Assembly: GCF_000744225.1 (NCBI RefSeq)
Contig: NZ_JQLN01000007.1
Coordinates: forward strand, 62,001 to 126,000
Source of the DNA: Kitasatospora mediocidica KCTC 9733
GTDB lineage: Bacteria; Actinomycetota; Actinomycetes; Streptomycetales; Streptomycetaceae
DNA: 64,000 nt
Direction: 5' to 3'
Positions 33,512 to 42,247 of the stretch are shown here, in pieces; positions within the stretch are counted from its first letter, which is position 1; every line of letters starts with the position of its first letter. The notes under the pieces were generated by a model, which worked only from the letters and a program-made list of their open reading frames with translations, did not search any database and was not told where the DNA came from. A program made the position numbers and the translations under genes.

Positions 33512-33568
33512 GTCGACGTGTGGGCGTTGTCGCGAGGCCGGGCGGACGAGTGACGGTGGGGGTCTCGC

Positions 33569-34378
33569 TTGGTGATTGCCGGCCGGCTCCAGGATGGTCT
33601 GGTGCTGCTGCGACTGCTCTACCTGACCTTGACGAGCGTGTTCACCTTGATACGGCTCCTGCCGATGCGCGACCGCGACAAGGACGCCGAGATCCTGGCG
33701 CTACGCCACCAACTGGCCGTGCTGCAGCGGCAGACCGACAAACCGAAGCTCTCCTGGCCCGACCGTGCGCTGTTCGCCGCCCTCCTGCACCACCTCCCCC
33801 GGGCACGCCGTCGTCGGCTCCAGCTGATCGTGTCCCCCGACACGCTGCTGCACTGGCACCGCGATCTTCTGCGCCGCCGACACGCGAAGGCCTCCCGCCC
33901 CAAACGTCCCGGTCGACCGCGCACCGTGCGCTCCGTGCGCTCCGTGGTGCTCCGGCTCGCCCGGAACATGGTCATGGACCTCCAGGACACCGGCGCCAGG
34001 GCGAAGTTCTTGATCCGGGACCGGGATGTCCGCTACCCGGCCGCCTTCGACGTCGTCCTGCAGGCCGAGGGCATCGAGGTCGTCCAGACCGGCGTCAGGA
34101 TGCCGCGCATGAACGCGATCACGGAACGATGGGTGCGATCCTGCCGAACCGAACTCCTCGACCGCACCCTCATCTGGAACCGCGCCCACCTACTCCACGC
34201 ACTGCGCGAGTACGAGCAGTTCTACAACACGCACAGGCCCCACCGCAGCCTCGCCAGCGCCGCGCCCCTCCACCCCCTGCCCGAACCGATCACCGAACCC
34301 GACCGGCTCACCCACCTCGGCGTCCACCGACGCGACCGCCTCGGCGGCATCCTGCACGAATACCAACATGCAGCGTGA
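33569..34378 (+). pseudogene. IS transposase (integrase core) with in-frame internal deletion
   Basis: 269 codons in an open frame from GTG 33569. The N-terminal part reads EILALRHQLAVLQRQTDKPK and the HTH region RPGRPRTVRSVRSVVLRLAR. The sequence then jumps directly to MVMDLQDTGARAKFLIRDRD. Intact relatives have about 100 residues between these, including the first catalytic Asp of the DDE/rve core. The last part, RMNAITERWVRSCRTELLDR and EYEQFYNTHRPHRSL, keeps the final catalytic Glu. The join is in frame, so a shortened protein could still be made but should not transpose by itself. Confidence 0.75.
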
Positions 34379-34412
34379 CCAGCACCGACGTGGTTCTTGG
34401 CACCTACAGGGT
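34376..34412 (-). repeat. IS right inverted repeat
   Basis: 37-base terminal repeat, complementary to the left end at 35 of 37 positions. The transposase stop codon overlaps its inner edge. Confidence 0.85.
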
Positions 34413-34752
34413 TGCCGACCGAGGCGGCAGCGACCGGGAGAAGCAGCTCGGCGCCGATGGTGATAGCGACGACCGTGGCGAAGCCGGAGCGGATCATGGC
34501 AGTGGCCCGTCTGTGAGGAGAGTCAGTGGTCCGGCCGCATCAAGCGGTGCTGCTTCGTCCGGCCGCCGGTCGGGCTGTTCCCCGTACCGGCGATCAAGAG
34601 CTTCGTCGCAGATCAACGGCCGTGGAACAGCTTTCGGCTGTCGCCAACTCGCCTGGCGGGATCGCGGCGAGTCATCATGTCCAGGTCAGCTAATCTGGGT
34701 TGCGCCCCTCCAGCAGCATCGGGCCCCGATTCGACGGAAGCGAGGTGCGGCG
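34413..34752. other. Region right of the IS, with a possible interrupted gene start
   Basis: On the minus strand, ATG 34497 opens MIRSGFATVVAITIGAELLL then PVAAASVGN, a plausible signal peptide. The frame runs straight into the insertion sequence at 34412. No matching continuation was found left of the element, and no ribosome site precedes it, so a truncated secreted-protein gene is only possible. The remainder (34500-34752) is the araC promoter region. Confidence 0.35.
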
Positions 34753-35763
34753 TTGACGGTCAGCGGACCTGGTACGGACGGCGGTGGGAGCGGACCGCTC
34801 ACCCTCTACGAGGGGCGCAGCGTCGAGCACCTGCACCAAGCCGTCAGTGAGCGGTTCGCGCCCCACCGCATGGCGGTCACGGGCGGTCAACAGATCAACG
34901 GGCGCTTGCACCTGATCCATGAGGGCTCGATCGCGCTCTACGAGATCGGCTACGGGGCCGATGTCAGCGTCCACCCCGGGGAGCTGCCCGACTTCCACAA
35001 CGTCCAGCTCCCGGTGGCCGGCGGCGGGCGGGTCCTGGTGGACGGGAAGGCCCTGCCCTCGTCGCAGGTCATCGTCGGGCCCGGTGAGCGGCTCTCGATG
35101 GAGTGGGACGCCCAGGCGCTGAACCGGGTGCTGATCATCCCCGCCCCTACCGTCGAGCAGGCCCTCGCCGTACGGCTGGGCGACGCTCCGGCGCGGCCGG
35201 CGCGGTTCAGCCACGTGCTCGACGACCGCAATCCGGCCGTGAAGGCGTGGACGGAGCTGGCGTGGAGCTTCAACGCCTTCGCCGCGTCGCCCCTGAGCCG
35301 CCGCTCACCGCTGGCCGTGCAGCACTTCGAGAAGCTGCTGATCGACGGCCTGCTCGACGCCCAACCGCACTCGTGGAGCGACGCGGTGGCCGACCGCGGC
35401 GCCTGCCTGCTGCCCGGTCCGCTGCGCCGGGCGACGGACTACTGCGCGGAGCACGCACACGAGGCGGTCTCCGTCGCGGACATCGCGCGCGCCGCCCGGG
35501 TCAGCCTGCGCACCCTGCGCGCGGGCTTCCGCACTCACCTGCAGACAACTCCGCTGGCGTACCTGAGGGCCGTGCGCCTCGACCACGCCCACCGCGACCT
35601 GCTCGCCGTCTTCGAGGGCCGGGCGACCGGCACGGTGACCGAGGTCGCCTGCCGCTGGGGCTTCACCCACCTCGGACGCTTCAGCTCGGACTACCGGCGG
35701 ACCTACCAGCAGTCACCGTCGCAGACGCTGCGCAGCGGCGGCCGCGGGGACCCTCGCCGCTGA
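34753..35763 (+). CDS. AraC family transcriptional regulator
   Basis: A 336-residue regulator. The N-terminal 200 residues form an AraC_binding_2-type cupin domain (ISVHPGELPDFHNVQLPVAG-like segment). The C-terminal double HTH reads VSVADIARAARVSLRTLRAG and FRTHLQTTPLAYLRAVRLDH, and ends with VACRWGFTHLGRFSSDYRRT. TTG 34753 has GAGGTG 5 bases upstream and fits the domain edge; the longer open frame is rejected. No obvious target is adjacent, as the insertion sequence has separated it from its left neighbour. A hairpin at 35876-35894 probably terminates it. Confidence 0.87.
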   Translation: MTVSGPGTDGGGSGPLTLYEGRSVEHLHQAVSERFAPHRMAVTGGQQINGRLHLIHEGSIALYEIGYGADVSVHPGELPDFHNVQLPVAGGGRVLVDGKALPSSQVIVGPGERLSMEWDAQALNRVLIIPAPTVEQALAVRLGDAPARPARFSHVLDDRNPAVKAWTELAWSFNAFAASPLSRRSPLAVQHFEKLLIDGLLDAQPHSWSDAVADRGACLLPGPLRRATDYCAEHAHEAVSVADIARAARVSLRTLRAGFRTHLQTTPLAYLRAVRLDHAHRDLLAVFEGRATGTVTEVACRWGFTHLGRFSSDYRRTYQQSPSQTLRSGGRGDPRR

Positions 35764-35875
35764 ACGCCCGCCGCCCGGGCGCTATCCGCAAAGATGCGGG
35801 ACCAACGCTCCGAAGTGGATAGTCACATGATCACCCTTCGGGAAGGCTTGGCGTGACGAGTTGAGGCGTCACGCC

Positions 35876-35894
35876 CGGCCGCCGCGCGGCCGGA
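35876..35894 (+). terminator. Hairpin downstream of araC gene
   Basis: An 8-bp perfect stem (ccggccgc/gcggccgg) with a 3-base loop, about 110 bases after the AraC stop. Confidence 0.5.
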
Positions 35895-36036
35895 CGTTCG
35901 TCCCACGGGGGAAACTCGTCGCGTGGTAGGCGCCGGCCGGCCGACTGCTCAGGCCGCCCGGCGCCGCCCACGCCGCCGGGGCCGCTCACGTCCCCGGGCG
36001 CCGTCCGCGCCCGGGGCGCCGGGGCCACGGCAGTAG

Positions 36037-36300
36037 GTCGTACGAGGGGGATCCGGGCTGGAAGCACTTGACCTGACGGCACCGGCCGCCGCGGTCGCTA
36101 GGCCATGCCTGAGCGACACCGAACGGGAACTCCTGCGCACCCTGGGCACCGGCCTCACCGACGAGACCGCAGGCCAGCGCCTCGGCCGGTCGGCCCGCGC
36201 CGTCAGCCGCCACATGTCCTCGATCATGGAACGCCTCGGCGCCAGCAGCCGCTTCGAAGCCAGCGTCAAAGCGGCCCAGAAGGGACGGCTCCAGCCGTAG
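36037..36300 (+). pseudogene. LuxR-type HTH remnant without a start
   Basis: The frame is open from after an in-frame TAG at 36034 to TAG 36298-36300. It reads CLSDTERELLRTLGTGLTDE and TAGQRLGRSARAVSRHMSSI, followed by MERLGASSRFEASVKAAQKG. This is a complete LuxR C-terminal helix-turn-helix. No ATG, GTG or TTG precedes the HTH in this frame and no sensor domain is attached. It is the 3' end of a lost regulator. Confidence 0.6.
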
Positions 36301-36449
36301 CCATTCCGCGCCATTCCGCAACGCGAGCACAGCCCGCAGCGCAGCGGGCAGGCCGGTAGTCGAGTGAGCGGCTGATCCATCGCGTCCCAGCGTTGTCACA
36401 TGGGAATCAAACGCACAGGTGGGCGCCAGCCGACTCGCGGACGGGGCGC

Positions 36450-36914
36450 TCAGTACTCGCCCTTGATCACGAAGTAGGAGCCACGGATCTCTCCGGCCAG
36501 CTTCGACTTCTGGCGCGCGAACTTGAACTTCGACGCCAGTTCCTCGGGAACGTCCATGCCCGCCGACAGCTTGAACCCCACCGCGCGCTTCGTGCCGTCC
36601 TCGATGCCGTACATCACGTTGACCGACAGGCCGGACTCGTAGAACACGTAAGCCATCCGGAATCCGCCCACCTCGAAGGCGGTCACCTCGAGCGGCCGGG
36701 CCGAGATGACGATGCCGCGCTCCTCGGAGAGGATGCGGGTCACCGAGTCGAGCGCCTCCGGTGCCTCGCTCGCGGGCCGGACGGTGAAGACGTGGCCGTA
36801 CTTGTTCTTGAAGTAACGCGCCTCGTTGGCGCGCAATCCTGCGAGCGCCTCCGCGACCGGGGACGATTCCAGGCCAACGGTGGACACGTTCTCGAAGTCG
36901 ACGGTGTACGGCAT
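36450..36914 (-). CDS. Conserved hypothetical protein
   Basis: A 154-residue soluble protein, MPYTVDFENVSTVGLESSPV onward, with clear coding bias. It is rich in beta structure, with conserved-looking stretches ARYFKNKYGHVFTVRPA and VTAFEVGGFRMAYVFYESGL. There is no signal peptide or known motif. ATG 36914 has a perfect AGGAGG with 5-base spacing, which suggests strong translation. I recognise it as a protein that recurs in Streptomyces but cannot give a function. Confidence 0.75.
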   Translation of the reverse strand: MPYTVDFENVSTVGLESSPVAEALAGLRANEARYFKNKYGHVFTVRPASEAPEALDSVTRILSEERGIVISARPLEVTAFEVGGFRMAYVFYESGLSVNVMYGIEDGTKRAVGFKLSAGMDVPEELASKFKFARQKSKLAGEIRGSYFVIKGEY

Positions 36915-37305
36915 TGAGACCTCCTGATGACGGTGGCCGGTGGTGGACCACCGGTGCCGGATCTCCCGGCGCCGTGTTTCACGCTACGTCCCGCACCGCC
37001 GCCCGGCTTCTCGATTCCTGATCGATCGCGGGCCAGAGCGGTCCGCGGTTCCGGCCCGAGCAGCCGGGTCGGCAGGTGCCGGGCGAGGTGTCTGGTCGGG
37101 TGCCACGGTAGGTCCGACACCAGCGCCGCCCGACGGCGCTTCGGCTACCGAGCTTCCCCCGAAGGTGAGTTCAAGCCGAACCGAGCACGGCCCAGTGATG
37201 TTTGCCGGAGCAACTAGTCGGCGATTGGACCGCGTTGGGGTACCAGGGTGCAATAGCCTGCCCGAGGCACCGCATTCAGCGGTGCTTCAACTGGGGAGGG
37301 AAACG
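36915..37305. other. Divergent intergenic region
   Basis: 391 bases between the leftward hypothetical gene and the rightward beta-propeller gene. No gene, strong palindrome or convincing promoter boxes were seen; a ribosome site GGGGAGGG precedes the propeller gene. Confidence 0.4.
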
Positions 37306-38409
37306 ATGAAGTCGATTGGTACGGTGGCCCGTTGGGCCACTGCCCTGGTGACCGCCGGGGCGCTGCTCGCGGTTTCGGGCGGCATCGCCCAAGCCGACCC
37401 GGTCCCGGTCTCTGGCACCGAAGGTCTGGTGAAGATCGGCAGCAGCTTCCTGCCGCCGGGGACGCCGCTGGTCAGCCCGGACGGCCGTCGGGCCTACACG
37501 ATCGCCAACGACACCGACAACCACACCCGGGTGAGGGTGGTGAACACCGTCGCCGACCGGGTGGTGGCCACGATCGACCTGGGCATGGAGAAGTGGACCC
37601 GCTACCGTCCCGCGCTCAGCGCGGACGGCCGCCGGCTGTACGTGCTCAACGGGCTCACCCTGTCCGTGATCGACACCGGCCGGGACCGCGTGCTCAACTC
37701 GCTGGACCTGCCGGACGAGCCGCGCCCCACCGGCTGGGGCCCCGGCGTGGCAGGGACGATCGCGGTCAACGGCCCCCTGGTCTACGTCACGCAGGACGGT
37801 CCGGCGCCGGGCACCTCGGTGCCCACGGCGGGCCTGGTCTGGGTCTACGACACCGCCCGCCGGGCCGTCACCGGCAGCGTCCAGTTGCCCGGCGGCGACC
37901 CTCGCTCGATCGCGGTCCGACCCGACGGGAGGAGCGCGTACGTCAGCACCGAGACCGGCATCGTGCACCTGGACACCACCGGCGCGGTGCCCACCGTGCT
38001 CGGCACCGTCCCGGGCACCGCGAACGCGCAGGTGGACGGGCTGGCGCTGACGCCCGACGGCAGCTCGCTCTACGCCGTGAACGCGGTCGGCGACGGCACC
38101 GCGATCCGGGTGGACCTGAACCACGACACCGTGACGGCCCACCTGACCCTGACCAAGGGCTACTCCCAGCTCGCCTCCCCGCTGGTCTCCGCCGACGGCA
38201 CCCGGCTCTTCGTGGCCAACTCCTACCCGTCCGGCGCCCCCTCGGTGCTCGCCTTCGACACCGCCACCGGCGCCGAGGTCCCGAACGAGGACGTCTTCGG
38301 CTTCGACGTCGACGACCTCGTCGGCCTGGCGATCGGCCCCGACGGCCAGACCATGTACGGCACCGGCGGGGACAGCAACGGCGCCGAGCTGCAGATCTTC
38401 GACTTCTGA
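37306..38409 (+). CDS. Secreted YVTN-type beta-propeller protein
   Basis: A 367-residue exported protein. The signal peptide runs ARWATALVTAGALLAVSGGI with an AQA-D cleavage site near residue 32. The mature part has about six to seven propeller blades of the form LSADGRRLYVLNGLTLSVID and IAVRPDGRSAYVSTETGIVH. Such proteins act extracellularly in binding; no catalytic motif is visible. ATG 37306 has GGGGAGGG 5 bases upstream. A strong terminator follows at 38429-38462, so it is monocistronic. Confidence 0.87.
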   Translation: MKSIGTVARWATALVTAGALLAVSGGIAQADPVPVSGTEGLVKIGSSFLPPGTPLVSPDGRRAYTIANDTDNHTRVRVVNTVADRVVATIDLGMEKWTRYRPALSADGRRLYVLNGLTLSVIDTGRDRVLNSLDLPDEPRPTGWGPGVAGTIAVNGPLVYVTQDGPAPGTSVPTAGLVWVYDTARRAVTGSVQLPGGDPRSIAVRPDGRSAYVSTETGIVHLDTTGAVPTVLGTVPGTANAQVDGLALTPDGSSLYAVNAVGDGTAIRVDLNHDTVTAHLTLTKGYSQLASPLVSADGTRLFVANSYPSGAPSVLAFDTATGAEVPNEDVFGFDVDDLVGLAIGPDGQTMYGTGGDSNGAELQIFDF

Positions 38410-38428
38410 CCACTGCTTCTGACCACCG

Positions 38429-38462
38429 CGCCGGGGGACGCCCACCGCGGTGTCCCCCGGCG
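38429..38462 (+). terminator. Terminator of the propeller gene
   Basis: An 11-bp perfect stem (cgccgggggac/gtcccccggcg) with a 12-base loop begins 20 bases after the stop codon. Confidence 0.7.
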
Positions 38463-38513
38463 AGGCGGCGGCCCGGCGGTGCCGCCTCTACTCGGCCCCG
38501 ACCGGTGTGGCCG

Positions 38514-39000
38514 TCACTCCGGCGTCAGGGTCGCCCAGGGGAGCTGTCCGCGGAGCGGGAGCACGAGGCGGGCGAAGAGCAGCCGCTGGCCCCAGGCGGT
38601 GAGGGCGAGGACGTAGCAGCTGGGAGTGATGAGCCCGGCCAGGAGTGCCTGCGCGAGCGACGTGTGGAACTTCTCGGGCCCACCGAACGGGCCGTGGAGT
38701 AGTTGGCGGGTGAGGATCGAACGGGCAGGCCCACCACTGTCACCTTCGACCGCCCCCGCGCCGAGGCTGATTCTTGAGGCCGGGTACAGAAGCACCTCGC
38801 ACAGCACAGCGCGACGGCCAGGAGGCGGGCGGGCATGCTCAGGCCGTCGGCCAGCCGCCACCAGGCCAGGTCCTGACGGTCGCGGTGGTCGGGACGCTCC
38901 AGGTGGCGGGCGAGGTGGCCGAGGTAGTGCCGGGCCTGGTACGGATCCCAGGTCCGGCTGGAGCGCGGTGCCGCGGTGCCGCTGTGCCGCTGTGCCCCAG
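38514..39000 (-). pseudogene. Decayed C-terminal part of a NACHT-type regulatory protein
   Basis: Two different minus-strand frames carry pieces of one protein. Around 38830-38960 one reads DPYQARHYLGHLARHLERPD then RQDLAWWRLADGLSM. Around 38514-38640 another reads YVLALTAWGQRLLFARLVLP followed by LRGQLPWATLTPE. Intact Streptomyces NACHT proteins show this order: an LARHL...LAWWRL segment, a membrane part, then the ARLWLPLTGRLPW-like segment. The frame change and missing membrane part mark it as broken. The area up to 39169 holds no other gene. Confidence 0.5.
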
Positions 39001-39169
39001 CGGCTGACGCTGTTGTCCGCGGACACCACGACAACCGGCTGCACAGACAGTTCGTGGTCGGCGACCGGGCGGCCCCTGCGGTCAGGGGCCGGCAGTCAGA
39101 CCCGGGCCGTACTGCGGAAGCGGCACCGACTCGGCGCGCTGTCGACCTCGGCCGAAGCACAGGTCTCGA

Positions 39170-40027
39170 TCAGCAGCACTGCCAGGTGAAGACCGCCTCG
39201 TCGAACCGCTTCGCGGCCAGGTCCTCGCGGCGGATCAGCCAGTACAGCGAGCCCACGTCTCCCCACATCATGTCGGCGTCGGCGTCGCTGTCGATCTGCG
39301 CGAGCAGCACCCAGCGCTGGGCCTCGCTCGTCAGCTCCGGGGAGTCCCACGCCGCCTGGCCGCCGAGGAGGGCGTGGGCGACCTCGTACTCGACCGGGTT
39401 CTGGACCGACATCGGGTGGCCGCCGATGCGGTGGCACGGGCCGTCCCAGGTCTTTTCAACGGCCTCCACGAAGGGCCCGGCGCAGATCGGGTGGTCGCGC
39501 GGATCCCAGCCGGGGCCAGGGCTGAAGGCGCTCCGGGTGTCGGGGTGCCACGGGCCGAGGTCGGAGGCCGTCACCTCCGCGGTGAGCCGCACCTCCGGAT
39601 AGGCCGTCAGTCCTTCCGGGGTGGGGTGTTCGACGGTTTCCGTGCCGGCGGGCACGTAGAGCACCCGGGCACCGTCCCAGCTCTCCCGGTCATCGACGAG
39701 GACCAGGGCTTCGCCGTCGTCGAGTTGGCCGTCGAAGTAGAAGAACAGCAGCGTGCCGTCCTGCGGGAGCGGTATGTCCAGCTCGCTGGTCGGCAGCGCG
39801 GCGCAGTCGACTGCGGCCACGAAGGACAGCGGGCCGTTCCCCTTCCACACCGGCCACTCGGTTCCGGCCGGCAGCTCGGGGACACCGCCGAGCCGGCCGG
39901 CTGCCCTCCCGTCGGCGCCGGCCGCGAGGCGCGCGCATGGCCGGAGCAGGCTGGTCCATTTCTCGGCGACGTCCTCCGGCAGGTGCTGGCGGGCGAGGGC
40001 GGACAGTTCGGCGTTCCACGAGATCAT
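39170..40027 (-). CDS. DUF1963 (YwqG-like) protein
   Basis: A 285-residue soluble protein of the DUF1963 family. The signature is GGVPELPAGTEWPVWKGNGP then LSFVAAVDCAALP, followed by the beta region DGTLLFFYFDGQ, and near the end LLAQIDSDADADMMWGDVGS with LYWLIRREDL. Function of the family is unknown; members appear in contexts with immunity-like genes. ATG 40027 is chosen because the homology begins at once; there is no strong ribosome site. It follows the TetX-like gene on the same strand with a 112-base gap. Confidence 0.82.
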   Translation of the reverse strand: MISWNAELSALARQHLPEDVAEKWTSLLRPCARLAAGADGRAAGRLGGVPELPAGTEWPVWKGNGPLSFVAAVDCAALPTSELDIPLPQDGTLLFFYFDGQLDDGEALVLVDDRESWDGARVLYVPAGTETVEHPTPEGLTAYPEVRLTAEVTASDLGPWHPDTRSAFSPGPGWDPRDHPICAGPFVEAVEKTWDGPCHRIGGHPMSVQNPVEYEVAHALLGGQAAWDSPELTSEAQRWVLLAQIDSDADADMMWGDVGSLYWLIRREDLAAKRFDEAVFTWQCC

Positions 40028-40139
40028 GCGTCGATGATGCCGGACGCCTCCGACAGCGAGGCGCCGGCGGGAGCCGTCTTCAAGAGGCTCCGAAGATTTG
40101 TTGGACAGGGTTTCCTGACCCGGGGCGGTGTGAGTCGGC

Positions 40140-41252
40140 TCAGGCGGCCGTCGCGGGAACGAGGTGGTCGAGCCCCTGCGCACTTGCCGTCGCGGCCTCG
40201 ATCGAGCGAGGCAGCATGATGCTCTCGTAGGCGCGGACGGCGTCGTCGAGGGTGGATTCGGCGACGAGGGCGTGGGCGAGGTCGGCGCCGTCGAGCATGG
40301 CGAGGTTGGCGCCCAGCCCGACCGGGGGCATCAGGTGCGCGGCATCGCCGAGCAGCGTGACGCCGGGGACGTGCTCCCAGCTGTGCGCGGCGGGCAGGAC
40401 GAACAGAGACCGGTTGACGAAGCCGCTGTCGCTGTTCCGCAGGATGTCGCGCAGGCTCTCGTCCCAACCGTCGAACATCCTCAACAGGTGTGCCTCCACG
40501 GCCTGTTGGTCGCCGAGGTCAAGACCGGCTGCCGTGTGCCAGTCCTGCGGCTCACGGAACGCGATGTAGACGCGGATGTGACCGTTGCTGTTGCGCTGCG
40601 CGACCAGGGACCTGCGGACGCCCTTCACCAGCATCGATCCGTTGCCGACCAGCCGGGCGAGGTCGGGGTGGCGGGTGTCGCACTGGTCGAACCCGGTCTC
40701 GACGAAGGTGACACCGGTGTAGTGGGGTGCGGCGGGCGAGAGGGCCGGGCGGACGCGTGACCAGGCGCCGTCGGCGCCGACCACCAGGTCGAAGTCCTCG
40801 GCGGTGTCGTCACCGAAGAGCAGTCGGCAGGTGCCGTCCGCCAGCGGGGTGACCCCGCTGACGGCGCGGTCCCACCGCACCGTGCCCTCGGTGAGCGAGT
40901 CCAGGAGCAGGCCGCGCAGTTGGCCCCGGTCGATCTCCGGCCGGCCGCCGCCGGGGGTCGGCCCCTGACGCGGCGCGAGGAGAGCACCGGTGGCGAAGTC
41001 GAGCACGCGCCACTCGTCGCCCTCGGGACGGGCGAGAGCGTGGAACCGGTCGAGGAGCCCCGCCGACCGCAGGGCGGCCTGGCCGGTGTCGGCATGCATG
41101 TCGAGGCTGCCACCCTGCGGGCGGGCGTCGGCGGATGCCTCGCGCTCGAAGACGGTGACGGCGCGGCCGTGTTGCTGGAGGACTCTGGCGCAGGTCAGTC
41201 CGCCGAGGCCGGCGCCGACGATCGCGATGCGGGAGTCGCGGGCAGGGGTCAT
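40140..41252 (-). CDS. TetX-like FAD-dependent monooxygenase
   Basis: A 370-residue class A flavoprotein monooxygenase. The dinucleotide site is IAIVGAGLGGLTCARVLQQH, the DG motif is DLVVGADGAWSRVRP near residue 170, and the FAD phosphate motif is GDAAHLMPPVGLGANLAMLD near 310. This last segment and the overall size resemble tetracycline-inactivating TetX enzymes, but substrate cannot be inferred from motifs alone. ATG 41252 has GGAAGG upstream. A TetR gene with palindromic sites is divergent, a common pattern for inducible detoxification. Confidence 0.87.
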   Translation of the reverse strand: MTPARDSRIAIVGAGLGGLTCARVLQQHGRAVTVFEREASADARPQGGSLDMHADTGQAALRSAGLLDRFHALARPEGDEWRVLDFATGALLAPRQGPTPGGGRPEIDRGQLRGLLLDSLTEGTVRWDRAVSGVTPLADGTCRLLFGDDTAEDFDLVVGADGAWSRVRPALSPAAPHYTGVTFVETGFDQCDTRHPDLARLVGNGSMLVKGVRRSLVAQRNSNGHIRVYIAFREPQDWHTAAGLDLGDQQAVEAHLLRMFDGWDESLRDILRNSDSGFVNRSLFVLPAAHSWEHVPGVTLLGDAAHLMPPVGLGANLAMLDGADLAHALVAESTLDDAVRAYESIMLPRSIEAATASAQGLDHLVPATAA

Positions 41253-41337
41253 GGGGGTCCTTCCGGTGATGTGTGGGCCGCCGGGAGGCCCGGCATCACC
41301 AAGAAACCACACTCGCTAAAAAAGTGCAACGACTAAA

Positions 41338-41360
41338 CTTTCACAGTGAATGCACTTCAC
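41338..41360. promoter_or_regulatory. Overlapping palindromes, likely TetR operator
   Basis: TTCAC-a-GTGAA (41340-41350) overlaps GTGAA-tgcac-TTCAC (41346-41360). Just outside, aagtgca (41322-41328) mirrors tgcactt (41351-41357). All lie between the divergent monooxygenase and TetR genes, within 40 bases of the TetR start, so one regulator could silence both. Confidence 0.6.
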
Positions 41361-41374
41361 GGTATGGTGAGCGA

Positions 41375-41968
41375 GTGACCGAACCGACCGGGCGCCGCGA
41401 GCGCAAGAAGGCCCAGACCCGCCAGTCCCTGGCCGACGCCGCACTCGAGCTCTTCCTCGAGCGCGGCTACGACCAGGTCGGGGTCAAAGACATCGCCGAC
41501 CTCGCCGACGTCTCGGTGACCACCCTGTTCAAGCACTTCTCCGGCAAGGAAGCCCTGGTCTTCGATCAGGACGACGACCTGGAAGCGGCACTCGTCGCCG
41601 CCGTGCGCGACCGCACCCCGGGCCAGTCGATCCCGCAGGCCCTGCGCGAGTACCTCCTGCTGGGCCAGACACAGTTCGCCGTCCATGCCGCGGACCCGCG
41701 GTTCGCCGACTTCTCGCGCATGGTGCAGGAAACGCCCGCACTGCGCGACTATGCCAACCACATGTGGACACGCCACGAAGCGACCCTGACGAGGGCCATC
41801 GCCGAAGCCGTCGGCGCTCCCGAGGACGACGTCAGCTGCGCCGCCCTGGCCAGGTTCGCCCTGGAGTCCCGCAGCCTCATCCTGCGGCACGCCGAACCGC
41901 GCCGAGCCGCCGACGAGGCCTTCGCCCTGCTCGAACACGGCTGGGCGGCCTCCCATCCGGACAACTGA
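41375..41968 (+). CDS. TetR family transcriptional regulator
   Basis: A 197-residue repressor. The HTH domain reads TRQSLADAALELFLERGYDQ and VGVKDIADLADVSVTTLFKH, typical of TetR. The C-terminal ligand domain is helical (LREYLLLGQTQFAVHAAD). GTG 41375 lies directly after the palindromic operator region. It is divergent from the TetX-like gene and most probably controls it and itself. Confidence 0.88.
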   Translation: MTEPTGRRERKKAQTRQSLADAALELFLERGYDQVGVKDIADLADVSVTTLFKHFSGKEALVFDQDDDLEAALVAAVRDRTPGQSIPQALREYLLLGQTQFAVHAADPRFADFSRMVQETPALRDYANHMWTRHEATLTRAIAEAVGAPEDDVSCAALARFALESRSLILRHAEPRRAADEAFALLEHGWAASHPDN

Positions 41969-42124
41969 CCCGGTCTGCGACAACCTTGGGCCCGACTGCC
42001 GGCAGGCGCTGAAAGCGCGCGGAAGCGGTCTCGATCAGTCTCGATCAGCCGGTCCGTCAAACATGCTGCGGGGGGCGGGATTTCCATTGCTTCGACGGTC
42101 GGCGTTTTCCTGCCGTATGCATTG

Positions 42125-42140
42125 ACAGGTCTAGACCGAT
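42125..42140 (+). promoter_or_regulatory. DasR-type operator (dre) before the chitinase gene
   Basis: ACAGGTCTAGACCGAT matches the published dre consensus ACTGGTCTAGACCACT at 13 of 16 positions, with a perfect GGTCTAGACC core (42128-42137). It lies 110 bases upstream of the chitinase start. DasR is the N-acetylglucosamine-responsive GntR repressor of chitin genes in Streptomyces. Confidence 0.8.
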
Positions 42141-42247
42141 TCGGGTTTAGTGCGGGTGGCCGCCCCGGCCGGCTTCCGCGCTCGCCTCAGGGAGGCTCTC
42201 CCCGTCCTCGCCCACGTGCGGCCCCACCCGCACGAAGGAGTGACACC

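Larger units (their letters stand above)
33475..34412 (+). mobile_element. 938-bp insertion sequence, internally deleted (rve/DDE transposase type)
   Basis: The ends are 37-base inverted repeats: 33475-33511 begins accctgtaggtgccaagaac-like sequence, and 34376-34412 is its complement, with 35 of 37 positions matching. No target duplication is obvious. It contains one transposase gene, whose stop lies at the inner edge of the right repeat. The length is short for this family because about 100 codons are missing from the gene. Confidence 0.85.
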
